DNA of 44,753 nucleotides from a virus: the IMG/VR virus record IMGVR_UViG_3300018412_000025, positions 1 through 44,753 of that record. One strand, 5' to 3'. A program made the position numbers and the translations under genes. The notes beneath the pieces are model-generated. The model was not told the DNA's origin. It did not search any database and worked only from the letters and a program-made list of their open reading frames with translations. This document shows, piece by piece, positions 7,615 to 15,754 of this stretch; position 1 is the stretch's first letter; the number at the start of each line of letters is the position of its first letter.

Positions 7615-8070
7615 TTAACCCCCTTTGTAATTATCTCCGTAGAACAAAAGATCTAGGCTAAAATCTAATTTACGAGCCTGCCCATTGCGGTGAAATATTT
7701 TTTCCTCTTCGTGAATTGCCGTAATACACCAAAACCCCAAGATATCACCGGTACCAGACACTAACTGCAGAGGCCTACCTTGGTTTGCCTCGACAGCCAT
7801 TGCGTCAATCTGTTTTAAACCGCCTTTGTATTCCGGGTAAATAACCCCTTTCAAGCTCCGCTTAAACTCACCGAGACCCACGAATTGTGGCGTCGCATGA
7901 CCACCAAAACGCTGCTGAGTCGGCCATAAAAATGCAAGGTCACGGGTAAATGACTGATAAGCGGCGGTATCCACCGAAAACCTATAATTACCCAAAGCAA
8001 GCATGTAACTGGACGAACGCTCGGTTGGCAGCAATTGCTGCGCATAATCCCGCGCTATATTGTTATGCAT
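7615..8070 (-). CDS. U: P2 gpU-like tail protein
   Basis: The 151-residue protein fits the phage tail protein U family by length and by features such as the central KGVIYPEYKGGLKQIDAM and the following GRPLQLVSGTGDILGFW. It overlaps the tape-measure stop by 8 bp, so translation is probably coupled. Confidence 0.9.
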   Translation of the reverse strand: MHNNIARDYAQQLLPTERSSSYMLALGNYRFSVDTAAYQSFTRDLAFLWPTQQRFGGHATPQFVGLGEFKRSLKGVIYPEYKGGLKQIDAMAVEANQGRPLQLVSGTGDILGFWCITAIHEEEKIFHRNGQARKLDFSLDLLFYGDNYKGG

Positions 8071-11000
8071 CGTATAAATCTCCTCGGCTCGATGCCTGCT
8101 GTTCGTGCATCAACTGCAGAAACTGCCTGCGCACCTCCACCGCTATCTCCTGCGCATTCATCCCCGGCGTACCTTGTACATTGATATCCAACTGACCAAT
8201 GGCAATGCTTGGTGAAATGGATTGTACTGGCTGGCTGATTTTAGCAACGCTTGGAATTGTAGCTTGGTTATTAGCAGATACAGCAGGAGACTGATACGCG
8301 GCTACTGTCTCTTGGTAAGTTGGTGCCAATTGCACTGGTTCAGCGGCGACTGGCAATGCAATGGTGCTGGCAGCAAGCATCCCTGCAGCCGCAATGGCTT
8401 TAGGTGTACTTACTTTATTAGCCGCACTGGTTTGTGCTTCCGAAACTTGCGGTTTAACCGCCTCCAATCGTGCAACTGTCTCAGCTTGCTGAACTAAAGT
8501 GGGTTGACTGGCAGCGACTGGGTTTTGTGTCTGGTAAGAGTAAGCAGCAGCCGGTAACGCAATGGAGCTTGCAGCAAGCATACCAGCAGCTGTCATCGCC
8601 TTAGGTTTACTTACTTTTTTAACTGCAGCAGTTTGCTGAGCTATATTCGCTCCGCTACCCGAATATTTCTCTTCATCACCACCAAAGCCAAAAAACGATT
8701 TAACGCTATCAACCGCAGTGCCCAGCCAATCGAGCTTGCCCTTAATCCAGCTAAAAGCTGCGCCCCATCCTTTCATTAGCAGACCAATTGGTGACCATTC
8801 AAAAACAGTTTTAAGCGCATCCCAAAAAGAGAGCACACCATTTTGAATACCACCAAAAGCTGAACCAACAATACCTGCAACCCAGCTGATTAAGTTCGCT
8901 AAAAGGGTTATTCCTCCGATCACCAATCTGATTGGCAACAGAACGAGACTAAGCGCGCCGCCAATTAATCGACCGAACGATACGCCTGCACCTGCAGCAG
9001 ACTTTAATGACTCGGCGCTAGATTCAACAGGCTGAATTAACCGACCAAACCAATCGAAAACCGCCTTTACGCCGCCCCATACCCAGTTCAGCACCGCACC
9101 AATAGGTGCCAAGGCGGTAAATAATCCAGACAGCCCACTAATAATAGGTGAAAATCCTTGAAGAAATCCATCCCAAAAACCACCAAGGAAAGCCTTTAAC
9201 GGCTCAAAATATTTATAAATTAGCACGCCAAGAACGGCTATTAGTGCAACAACGGCAACCACTATCAATAAAATAGGATTAGCTAGCATTGCTGCGTTCA
9301 TCGCCCACTGTGCTGCTGTCACTAATCCCATACGGATAGCTGCTAATTTACTGATAGCACTAAATGCCACCATGCCGTAACGTGTTATTGCTATAATGCT
9401 GTTTAAACTAGCAAAGGCTAAAAGCAAAGGGCCGCCAGCCGCAGCCAGCACACCTATTGCTCCGGCAGTAATCGTTAATATTCTAACTAATCCAGGATGC
9501 GCTGCCGCCCACTTGTCAACATTTCGAGCAACATTTGTTAACCATATTGATACAGATTTAACCGTTGGCAATAGTGCATTGCCCAAGGTGATTTGTAGTG
9601 ATTCTACAGCAGATGAGAGTTCCTTTAACTTGCCCTTAGCATTGTCACCCATTTTATTAGCGACTTGTGCTGCGCGGCCTTGTGAATTTGTGACAACATC
9701 AAGGTACTTAGTAATGCCTTTCGCGCCCTCTTGGGATAGCAATTCAGCCATACCCGCAGCAGGCTCTTCGCCAAAAACGTCTTTTAATGCCTGTAATTTT
9801 TCTGCGCTACCCATACCATCGGTGGCTTCGGCCATATCGCCGATCACATCGATCATATTGCGCATATTGCCACTGGCATCTTGAGTTTCGACACCTAAAC
9901 TTTGTAACGTTTTAGCAGCCGCCGATGTTGGGGCAGCTAAACGAGTAACCATTGCTCGTAGCGTTGTACCTGCTTGTGAACTTTTAATACCAACATTGCC
10001 CAGTAAACCTGCCATAGCCGAGGTTTCTTCTAGACTCATGCCAGCCTGCCTTGCAATCGGCGCGACATATTTCATTGTCTCGCCGAGCATGCTCAAGTTG
10101 GTATTGGCAGTGGTAAAGGTGGCGGTTAATACATCCGACACTCTGTCCATCTGATCTGGATTTAAACCAAAACCAGATAAAATATCAGACGATATATCAG
10201 ATGCAGCGGCTAAATCAGTTGTACCTGCTTTTGCTAAATTCAACAGGCCCGGCATAGTGGCAATGATTTGGTTGGTTTTAAAACCTGCCATTGCCAGATA
10301 TTTCATACCATCGGCTGATTCAGAGGCACTATAAGATGTTTCTGCGCCCAATTTTCGAGACGTTGCGGTTAATTTTGCCAGATCAGATTCAGAGGCATTA
10401 GCAACTGCCCCAACACCCGCCATTTTCTCTTCAAACTCAGCGGCAACCCGCATCGGGCCGCCCAGCGCTCGCTGCATGGCTTGCCCCGTTTGTTGCAAGC
10501 CAAAACCAGCAACCGTCATATTTGCCGAAACCTGCATGCTTTTTTGCATGCGCTGTTTTGATTGGGCTATTTTTCCTTCAAGCTGGGCAATGCGTTCGAG
10601 CTTTTTAGCCTGCTTATCAAACGCCTGGTTTAATTCGTTAGTCTCTTGTTTAGCACTGGCTTGTGCACCTGATAGGTTTTTGGTCGATACACCTGCTTTA
10701 TTCAGTGCCTGACGCATCTGTTGGAGCTTTTGCGTCTCTTGCTGATGCGCCTGTTGAAGCTGATTAACCCGACTTTTGCCCTGTTCAAACTCCTTGGATA
10801 GTGATTTGTTATCCCTCTCCGCTTTTTTAAAGGCTTTACCGAGACGGTTAGCTTCTTTTTGTGCTTCTTTGAATTGATAGGTTAATAGGTCACTCGGCTG
10901 TTTTGACTGCTTCATCTCCTGCGCCAGTTCGGCAACCTGCTGCTCTGCAGCGCCTAAATCTTTTTTCAACGACTTAGCTGGAGCGGATGACTCTTTCATT

Positions 11001-11248
11001 CGCACAGCAAGCTGTTGCACTTCGGCCTGCGCATGGTTGAGTGACTGGCTTGTTTCTTTGCTCTCCTGCCGCAACTGACGGAACGCATTAAACTGGTCGG
11101 TCTGTGCATCAACAGATTTTAACCGTTCCTGTGTCTTTTTGAGTGATTCAATAACCTGACCGGATGCACCTGCCACGTTTTTAAGCGGTCCACTCAGCTT
11201 ATCAATCGCTTTAAGTTTTACGGCTAAATTTAAATTTTTTGCTGCCAT
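8063..11248 (-). CDS. T: Tail tape-measure protein (P2 gpT type)
   Basis: This 1061-residue protein sets tail length and is injected or ejected during infection. Residues 1-230 are predicted coiled coil, rich in Gln, Lys and Ala. The tape-measure core follows, with phrases such as KTNQIIATMPGLLNLAKAGT and SQAGTTLRAMVTRL. Hydrophobic membrane-like segments lie between roughly 575 and 800. Unusually, the C-terminal part has two copies of a segment like PKAMTAAGMLAASSIALP, encoded near 8548-8620 and 8345-8417, separated by a Gln-rich linker. It follows the E/E' frameshift gene as in P2. Confidence 0.95.
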   Translation of the reverse strand: MAAKNLNLAVKLKAIDKLSGPLKNVAGASGQVIESLKKTQERLKSVDAQTDQFNAFRQLRQESKETSQSLNHAQAEVQQLAVRMKESSAPAKSLKKDLGAAEQQVAELAQEMKQSKQPSDLLTYQFKEAQKEANRLGKAFKKAERDNKSLSKEFEQGKSRVNQLQQAHQQETQKLQQMRQALNKAGVSTKNLSGAQASAKQETNELNQAFDKQAKKLERIAQLEGKIAQSKQRMQKSMQVSANMTVAGFGLQQTGQAMQRALGGPMRVAAEFEEKMAGVGAVANASESDLAKLTATSRKLGAETSYSASESADGMKYLAMAGFKTNQIIATMPGLLNLAKAGTTDLAAASDISSDILSGFGLNPDQMDRVSDVLTATFTTANTNLSMLGETMKYVAPIARQAGMSLEETSAMAGLLGNVGIKSSQAGTTLRAMVTRLAAPTSAAAKTLQSLGVETQDASGNMRNMIDVIGDMAEATDGMGSAEKLQALKDVFGEEPAAGMAELLSQEGAKGITKYLDVVTNSQGRAAQVANKMGDNAKGKLKELSSAVESLQITLGNALLPTVKSVSIWLTNVARNVDKWAAAHPGLVRILTITAGAIGVLAAAGGPLLLAFASLNSIIAITRYGMVAFSAISKLAAIRMGLVTAAQWAMNAAMLANPILLIVVAVVALIAVLGVLIYKYFEPLKAFLGGFWDGFLQGFSPIISGLSGLFTALAPIGAVLNWVWGGVKAVFDWFGRLIQPVESSAESLKSAAGAGVSFGRLIGGALSLVLLPIRLVIGGITLLANLISWVAGIVGSAFGGIQNGVLSFWDALKTVFEWSPIGLLMKGWGAAFSWIKGKLDWLGTAVDSVKSFFGFGGDEEKYSGSGANIAQQTAAVKKVSKPKAMTAAGMLAASSIALPAAAYSYQTQNPVAASQPTLVQQAETVARLEAVKPQVSEAQTSAANKVSTPKAIAAAGMLAASTIALPVAAEPVQLAPTYQETVAAYQSPAVSANNQATIPSVAKISQPVQSISPSIAIGQLDINVQGTPGMNAQEIAVEVRRQFLQLMHEQQASSRGDLYDA
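8345..8620 (-). repeat. Internal duplication in the tape-measure gene
   Basis: Two diverged copies of about 72 bp (8345-8417 and 8548-8620) encode KVS-PKA-AAGMLAAS-IALP segments. The spacing is about 204 bp, a multiple of three, so the frame is kept. Confidence 0.7.
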
Positions 11249-11260
11249 ATTTCACCCTGC

Positions 11261-11437
11261 TTAACCGGGGCTTTTCGCCTGATTCATGGCTTTAAATCGG
11301 TCAATTGCTAACTCCCGCCAGCGATTTAACTCATCAAAACCCATGCTATCCATCTGTTGCGGCGGCCAATGAAAGATCGCCGCAATATCAGCCCACGCCT
11401 CATCTACAGAGTCGGGAGCTGCTCTTTCGTGAAAAAA
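11261..11437 (-). CDS. E': E' extension made by -1 frameshift (tail assembly chaperone)
   Basis: A -1 shift at T TTT TTC (11437-11431) near the end of gene E opens a frame to the stop at 11261. It adds about 58 residues including IAAIFHWPPQQMDSMGF and NRWRELAIDRF, the hallmark of the P2 E' family. The E+E' product is a minor chaperone for tape-measure folding, and E alone is made in excess. The slippery site resembles the T-run used in P2. Confidence 0.88.
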   Translation of the reverse strand, partial: FFHERAAPDSVDEAWADIAAIFHWPPQQMDSMGFDELNRWRELAIDRFKAMNQAKSPG

Positions 11438-11772
11438 GTGGCGACTTCGGTCATGACCTCCAGCAAATCAACAGGATCCAATTGATAAAAATGCTGCGCG
11501 GTGAAACCGTTCAATGAAATCCGCGGTACTAACTGAGCAGTAGCGGCAGTATCCATCTGGATAACATCCAATAGTTTAAGGCCGCGTAGGTCACCTGGCA
11601 TTGGTTTACGTAAAGCAAGCTCGTTGATTTTACCGCCGCCAACTGGGTGATCTAAACGAACAACTTTATCTGCATGAGGCCATTTTTCTTGCTCAATTTG
11701 TTCAACTGTTTTAAATTCTTCAACGACTTGTTGGGCGGTGTTTTCTTGTTCTTTCATATTTAATTTACTCAT
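11404..11772 (-). CDS. E: P2 gpE-like tail assembly chaperone
   Basis: This 122-residue protein is the upstream partner of the tape-measure chaperone pair. Phrases such as LRKPMPGDLRGLKLLD and QLDPVDLLEVMTEV fit the family. The start is odd: ATG 11772 directly abuts the T-tract of an intrinsic terminator and lacks a normal ribosome site. An internal ATG at 11757 (MKEQEN) is an alternative. Readthrough of the terminator would be needed to express E. Confidence 0.88.
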   Translation of the reverse strand: MSKLNMKEQENTAQQVVEEFKTVEQIEQEKWPHADKVVRLDHPVGGGKINELALRKPMPGDLRGLKLLDVIQMDTAATAQLVPRISLNGFTAQHFYQLDPVDLLEVMTEVATFFTKEQLPTL

Positions 11773-11809
11773 AAAAAAAGAGCGCCGACTGTGCTAACAG
11801 GGCGCTCTT
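11773..11809 (-). terminator. Intrinsic terminator/attenuator before gene E
   Basis: On the - strand a perfect 9-bp stem AAGAGCGCC/GGCGCTCTT is followed by seven T, ending at the base before ATG 11772. It separates the tube module from the E-T module. Confidence 0.85.
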
Positions 11810-11828
11810 GAATGGTTAATAGGATCTG

Positions 11829-12017
11829 TTACTTCGTTGTTTTAGCAGCCGCTTTGCTTGCCGACTCATTTGCCAAGTCGGCAATAAAACCACCGGCTAA
11901 CAGGTTAGTTGCTTGGCGCGGATTCAAATCCACAAATTCGGTCACTTTTACATTTTCATGCATAAATGGCTTGAGCACTTTATATTTGCGCTTAAGTATT
12001 AAATCAGGTTTTACCAT
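11829..12017 (-). CDS. Small tail-operon protein (62 aa)
   Basis: A 62-residue basic protein between the tail tube gene and E, with a strong ribosome site (AGGGGAAC) before ATG 12017. The phrase FVDLNPRQATNLLAGGFIAD is distinctive. It has an Ala/Lys-rich tail. I know of no P2 counterpart at this position, so it is a lineage-specific tail gene of unknown role. Confidence 0.65.
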   Translation of the reverse strand: MVKPDLILKRKYKVLKPFMHENVKVTEFVDLNPRQATNLLAGGFIADLANESASKAAAKTTK

Positions 12018-12033
12018 GCTTGTTCCCCTTAAA

Positions 12034-12546
12034 CTAAATGCCGATAGCGACGCGAGCAGCTTTTAATACGTCAACGCCAGCAATACGGCGCACCATGTTT
12101 GGAATATCGATAAAGACTTGCTCTTCACCGGCAATCTTTAGCTCATATTTTTTGAGACTCATGGCAATCTTCAGCGCGGCTTTTTCACCGGACTTCCATG
12201 TGCCAAAGTCCAGCTCTTTCCATGAGCCAGAAAGACTCATGACCACTTCGGTGGTTTCGCCATCTTCTTCAAAGGCCCCGCGCAGCGTGACGTTAATCAT
12301 TTTGCTCGGAACTAAGCCGTAGGCTTTGAATAAGTCGCTATCATATTTGGCAATGGTAAAGTTACACTCCAACTTATCCATGCCTTGATCAAGTTCAAGT
12401 GGCGCATCCATCCCCCCCGCTTTAAACTCTTCTGTTTTAATTGTTAGCTTAGGAGGGGTTACCTCCTCCACTACACCTGCGAACCCTTTGCCGTCGGCAA
12501 ACAGGTTCATCGCTCGAATTACTTGCGGTAATGACATATTAAACAA
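12034..12546 (-). CDS. FII: Major tail tube protein (P2 FII type)
   Basis: The 170-residue protein fits the P2 FII tube family. It opens with SLPQVIRAMNLFADGKGFAG and contains the phrase DALNAGG-like KAGGMDAPLELDQGMDKLE. Monomers stack as hexameric rings to form the inner tail tube. It overlaps the sheath gene by 8 bp. Confidence 0.93.
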   Translation of the reverse strand: MFNMSLPQVIRAMNLFADGKGFAGVVEEVTPPKLTIKTEEFKAGGMDAPLELDQGMDKLECNFTIAKYDSDLFKAYGLVPSKMINVTLRGAFEEDGETTEVVMSLSGSWKELDFGTWKSGEKAALKIAMSLKKYELKIAGEEQVFIDIPNMVRRIAGVDVLKAARVAIGI

Positions 12547-13699
12547 CCTCTGTTAGGTAACCATTGACCATGTGGCTACGGAATGTGATGTGCTCTGCAG
12601 GCGCATACGCACTAAAGTCATAATCAAAGTAGACTTTGCCCTGCTGAATTTGGTCCGCACTGTTCAGTTCCGGATCTACCCAGCATTCCCCCCCGGCAAT
12701 GGCCCCGATGTTTTTAAGATGCCGTAGGTAGTTATTTACTCCCTCGCTCACATCTTCAACGTAGGTTTTGGTGATATTGCGATCAACTGCCCAGAGATGA
12801 TTACGCACTAGACTGTCCGAAATCATATCGTTAGTGATAACGACATTTTTAAATGCCCATTTGGCATCTGCAGAACAAGTACGATCACCCCAAATGCGGA
12901 AACCGTTCTGCTGAATCGTGGTGGTCACTGCTTTTTCATTCAGCAAGTTTGCACGACAAGTCGGATCGTCAAGTTTGAAATCAATTGGACGACATAAACC
13001 ATCAATGCCGTAAATTTCTTGATTGGAGTTCGACCACCAAAAACCAAGCGTGTTATGCACTCGCGCCATCACGCCTGCATGGCGAGCAGATGGTGGCTGA
13101 ATCACTTGGGTGCTGGTTGTAACATCAAAAACCTTGTACCACGGGTCAATCACTTCACAGCGACGACTGCCGAACAGTTCTCGATAGGTGATTGCAGCTG
13201 CATCATTGGTGTTAGGCCCGTCAAGCAAGGCATAACCGCGCAGTTTATCGGCCACGCTAACCAGCGAATCAGCAACTGCTTTTTGATTGGAAAAACCAGG
13301 CGCAATTAAGATGCGCGGTGACACTTTTGCCGTATTTTCAGCGGCAAGCAGCGCGAGAATACCTGTGTACTGACCAGTGTCGGCATCAACAGTACCAATC
13401 ACATTTGACTGCGTAGCGGCAGCATCAGCACCTTCGGCAACACGAATCACGACAACAATGGCGCCTGTCTGGTCAAAAATGCCGTCAATAGCCTGCGGCA
13501 ATGTACCCGCTGTACCCAGCTTAGCAGCCTCGCGGCGACTACCTGCAATCAGCACAGGTGTGTTCAACGGAAAAATAGAAGCATCGGCGTCTTCTGCCGT
13601 ACCCACTAATCCAATAATACCGCTTTGAGCGGTTTTGATGGGCCGAGCCCCACCGTCAATCTCGACGACTTCGGCGCCGTGTAAATACTGTTCAGCCAT
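12539..13699 (-). CDS. FI: Tail sheath protein (P2 FI type)
   Basis: The 386-residue protein is the contractile sheath subunit. It opens with EQYLHGAEVVEIDGGARPIK, and the core has RHAGVMARVHNTLGFWWSNSN and NEKAVTTTIQQNGFRIWGDRT, typical of phage sheath domains. Length matches P2 FI (396 residues). It is preceded by two tandem terminators and should therefore have its own promoter or depend on antitermination. Confidence 0.95.
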   Translation of the reverse strand: MAEQYLHGAEVVEIDGGARPIKTAQSGIIGLVGTAEDADASIFPLNTPVLIAGSRREAAKLGTAGTLPQAIDGIFDQTGAIVVVIRVAEGADAAATQSNVIGTVDADTGQYTGILALLAAENTAKVSPRILIAPGFSNQKAVADSLVSVADKLRGYALLDGPNTNDAAAITYRELFGSRRCEVIDPWYKVFDVTTSTQVIQPPSARHAGVMARVHNTLGFWWSNSNQEIYGIDGLCRPIDFKLDDPTCRANLLNEKAVTTTIQQNGFRIWGDRTCSADAKWAFKNVVITNDMISDSLVRNHLWAVDRNITKTYVEDVSEGVNNYLRHLKNIGAIAGGECWVDPELNSADQIQQGKVYFDYDFSAYAPAEHITFRSHMVNGYLTEVV

Positions 13700-13731
13700 A
13701 GGGGCCTCTTTAGTAAAGTGTAAAAACTAAA

Positions 13732-13755
13732 AAGCCCCGGCAAGTGCCAGGGCTT
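13732..13755 (-). terminator. Intrinsic terminator (second of two)
   Basis: On the - strand AAGCCCTGGCA/TGCCGGGGCTT forms a long stem with one mismatch, followed by a T-rich tract (TTTTTAGTTTTT). It lies just upstream of the sheath gene. Confidence 0.85.
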
Positions 13756-13771
13756 CGGTTAGGTCTAAAAA

Positions 13772-13791
13772 AACCGCTTGATTAAGCGGTT
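13772..13791 (-). terminator. Intrinsic terminator (first of two) after the DGR operon
   Basis: AACCGCTT/AAGCGGTT is a perfect 8-bp stem with a four-base loop, followed on the - strand by seven T. It ends the fibre/DGR transcription unit. Confidence 0.9.
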
Positions 13792-13793
13792 GG

Positions 13794-14108
13794 TTATTCT
13801 GGCTTGACGGGCCAGGCAATGTCGTATGGATCAGTAAACATTTGCGGGACATCGCGTAATGATTGGCGGTAATCCTTATATTGCGCTTGTTTTTCCAGTG
13901 ATAATGGCGAGTCAATGGCTTGCGTGTGGTCAGCGGCAGCAACTAGCTCGTCACGTTTTTTACGAGCTGCGCTCCATTGCTGCTCATTCTCGTATTCTTT
14001 TTGTCTCAGGACAGACTCGATAGCGTCGCTATTCATGCCAAGGTTTAGCATGTATTCTCGGCTGGTGTCGGTGTGTCGCTTGCCTTGATTTATATATTCA
14101 AATCTCAC
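13794..14108 (-). CDS. Putative tail-fibre/tail assembly chaperone
   Basis: The 104-residue protein ends with YRQSLRDVPQ and IAWPVKPE, phrases seen in small phage tail assembly chaperones that sit next to variable fibre genes. The middle is helical and charged (VLRQKEYENEQQW). It overlaps the reverse transcriptase stop by 4 bp (ATGA), placing it in the DGR transcript. It could help fold the diversified fibre protein. Confidence 0.7.
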   Translation of the reverse strand: MRFEYINQGKRHTDTSREYMLNLGMNSDAIESVLRQKEYENEQQWSAARKKRDELVAAADHTQAIDSPLSLEKQAQYKDYRQSLRDVPQMFTDPYDIAWPVKPE

Positions 14109-15136
14109 TGCTTTCTCCTGAATGGCTCTTTAAAAAGAGCTTGTTTTAAATAATGTGCATCGGCATGACTGGCGTGACCAAGCCATGACTGGATATTTTG
14201 GTTAATATCAGAAAACTGAATCTCTCCGGCGGCATACTGCTTACGGTACTTTTTCAGTTTTGTTTTTATTCGTTTAACCGTGCACTTCCTTAATAGCCGG
14301 TGCGTTGAGTAGATTCTATAGCCTAGAAAATCCAAGGCGCGACCGTTCTTTTTGGCTATTGGAAACACCTGCGTTTTGCTGTTTGTTTTTAACCTTAATT
14401 GCTGATGCAAAAACAGCTCGATATCCCTTCGCCACTGGTGTAGCTGCGCCTTGTCATGATGGATAATTACAAAGTCATCCATGTAGCGAGCATAGTTTTT
14501 TGCTTTTAATTCGTGCTTGGCAAATCTATCTAGCTCATTAAGGTAGATATTGGCAAATATCTGACTGGTTAAATTACCAAGTGGGATCCCAACTCCAAGC
14601 GCGTCGCATGGGCTATTGTCGATAATATAAAACAGAATTTGCTTTGTATGGCTGCATCGTATCTTTGCGTCAATAATTGACTTTAGAATGTGGTGATCGA
14701 TACTTGAGAAGTAACGGCTAATATCAGCCTTGAGCGCAAAAGCTTTGCCATGCTTTCTTTCTACATCTCTGATAAAAGCTTGCGCCCTATCAGCCCCTTT
14801 GTGTGTACCCTTGCCTCGCCTGCACGCGTAAGAATCGTGAATGTATTGCTTGTCAAACAACTGCTCTATAATGTTGTATATCGCTCGATGCACCACCCTG
14901 TCTCTAAAGTGAGGTGCTGATATCAAACGACGTTTTGGTTCAAAAACATAAAAATGATGATAAGCCGACATTTGATACATGCCCCACATCAACTCATTTT
15001 GAATCTGAATTACGTTTTCTTCTAGGTTGTTGAAAAACGCGAGCGTGGAGCTTGCCTTGGTCTTTCCTTTTCTGCACTGGTATGCAGCGTCGAGAATATT
15101 TTCAAAGCTTATTATCTTATCAAAAGAGCAGCCCAT
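14105..15136 (-). CDS. DGR reverse transcriptase
   Basis: This enzyme copies the template-repeat RNA into cDNA with errors at adenines. Motifs in order: KADISRYFSSID, then IPLGNLTSQ (the LG...SQ signature of DGR enzymes instead of QG...SP), then the catalytic YMDD at residues 218-221, counted from the Met at 15136. That start gives 343 residues, normal for the family. The same frame is open further upstream to ATG 15376, which overlaps the avd stop, but that reading passes through the template repeat. I therefore prefer 15136 or a nearby start, although no clear ribosome site is seen. It lies downstream of avd and the template repeat, as in BPP-1. Confidence 0.93.
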   Translation of the reverse strand: MGCSFDKIISFENILDAAYQCRKGKTKASSTLAFFNNLEENVIQIQNELMWGMYQMSAYHHFYVFEPKRRLISAPHFRDRVVHRAIYNIIEQLFDKQYIHDSYACRRGKGTHKGADRAQAFIRDVERKHGKAFALKADISRYFSSIDHHILKSIIDAKIRCSHTKQILFYIIDNSPCDALGVGIPLGNLTSQIFANIYLNELDRFAKHELKAKNYARYMDDFVIIHHDKAQLHQWRRDIELFLHQQLRLKTNSKTQVFPIAKKNGRALDFLGYRIYSTHRLLRKCTVKRIKTKLKKYRKQYAAGEIQFSDINQNIQSWLGHASHADAHYLKQALFKEPFRRKQ

Positions 15137-15247
15137 CGACGCATCGATGGACTTGATTCGTGTTTCAGCAATTGCTGAGGTATCGGCATCCTTTTCAAAA
15201 TTGCACTGGCAGCACCCCGTGGGGTGATTGCTTCTGGCGTCATCAAG
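15137..15247 (-). ncRNA. Spacer region of the DGR template RNA
   Basis: The 111 bp between the template repeat and the preferred reverse transcriptase start matches the position of the BPP-1 Sp region, which primes cDNA synthesis with Avd. It contains a strong hairpin CACCCC/GGGGTG at 15213-15226. It is read in frame with the reverse transcriptase, but constraint as RNA is the better explanation. Confidence 0.6.
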
Positions 15248-15363
15248 AGCGGGACGAAAACCAATGTTACTGTTCGCATTCGAACGACCATTATTCAGAT
15301 TGAGCATGCCCAAGCCGGCGTTCGAGCCATTGTTCCAGTTGCCCCCGCGAAGCGGGAATCGGT
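15248..15363 (-). repeat. DGR template repeat (TR)
   Basis: This 116-bp segment aligns without gaps to 15804-15919 with 16 differences. In the coding sense 14 of these are at A in this copy (to G, C or T) and only two are at T. It carries many AAC/AAT codons where the target has other residues. AAY mutated to NNY can encode 15 amino acids and no stop codon. Confidence 0.96.
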
Positions 15364-15372
15364 CTCGCGTAA

Positions 15373-15729
15373 TCATAATGCCGATACCTGTTGTTTAGAT
15401 TTAACAGATTTGATCCAGCCGCCAATCATGCGCCCTATCTCAACAAGCATCTCGATCCACATTTGATATTTTTTAACATCTAAATAACGCAAGTCTTTCG
15501 CAAGCCTAACGCGACGTTTTAGTATTGCTAATTCAATATCAAGATCGGTTAATGTTGTCTTTTTGTGATAACGCTTAAATGCCGTAATAATCAACCGCTG
15601 CAACTGCAGCATTGATACGCGAATTTCAGCGCCCAACACATGCCTTTCGTGCCTTGGGAATTGTTTTATTGCTTGATACCCATATAACAACATATCGCGA
15701 CATCTATCTTCAATGATTAGAGCTGGCAA
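15373..15729 (-). CDS. avd: DGR accessory variability determinant (Avd)
   Basis: The 118-residue basic helical protein lies between the variable gene and the template repeat, as in BPP-1. The helices include LLYGYQAIKQFPRHERHVLG, a phrase typical of the four-helix-bundle Avd/S23-like family, and ILKRRVRLAKDLRYLDVKKY. Avd forms a pentamer that binds the template RNA and reverse transcriptase. Its last codons overlap an ATG that opens the frame through the template repeat. Confidence 0.93.
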   Translation of the reverse strand: MPALIIEDRCRDMLLYGYQAIKQFPRHERHVLGAEIRVSMLQLQRLIITAFKRYHKKTTLTDLDIELAILKRRVRLAKDLRYLDVKKYQMWIEMLVEIGRMIGGWIKSVKSKQQVSAL

Positions 15730-15754
15730 TCTATTTCCTATTTATTTTTTTAAA

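Noticed and set aside
9396-9884. 162-codon + strand frame within the tape-measure gene
   Set aside because: Antisense shadow of an Ala/Leu-rich coding region, no ribosome site or operon context.
15248-15376. Template repeat as a true N-terminal coding part of the reverse transcriptase
   Set aside because: TR is expected to act as RNA and the enzyme core starts after Sp; kept as a finding because the frame is open, but not annotated as coding.
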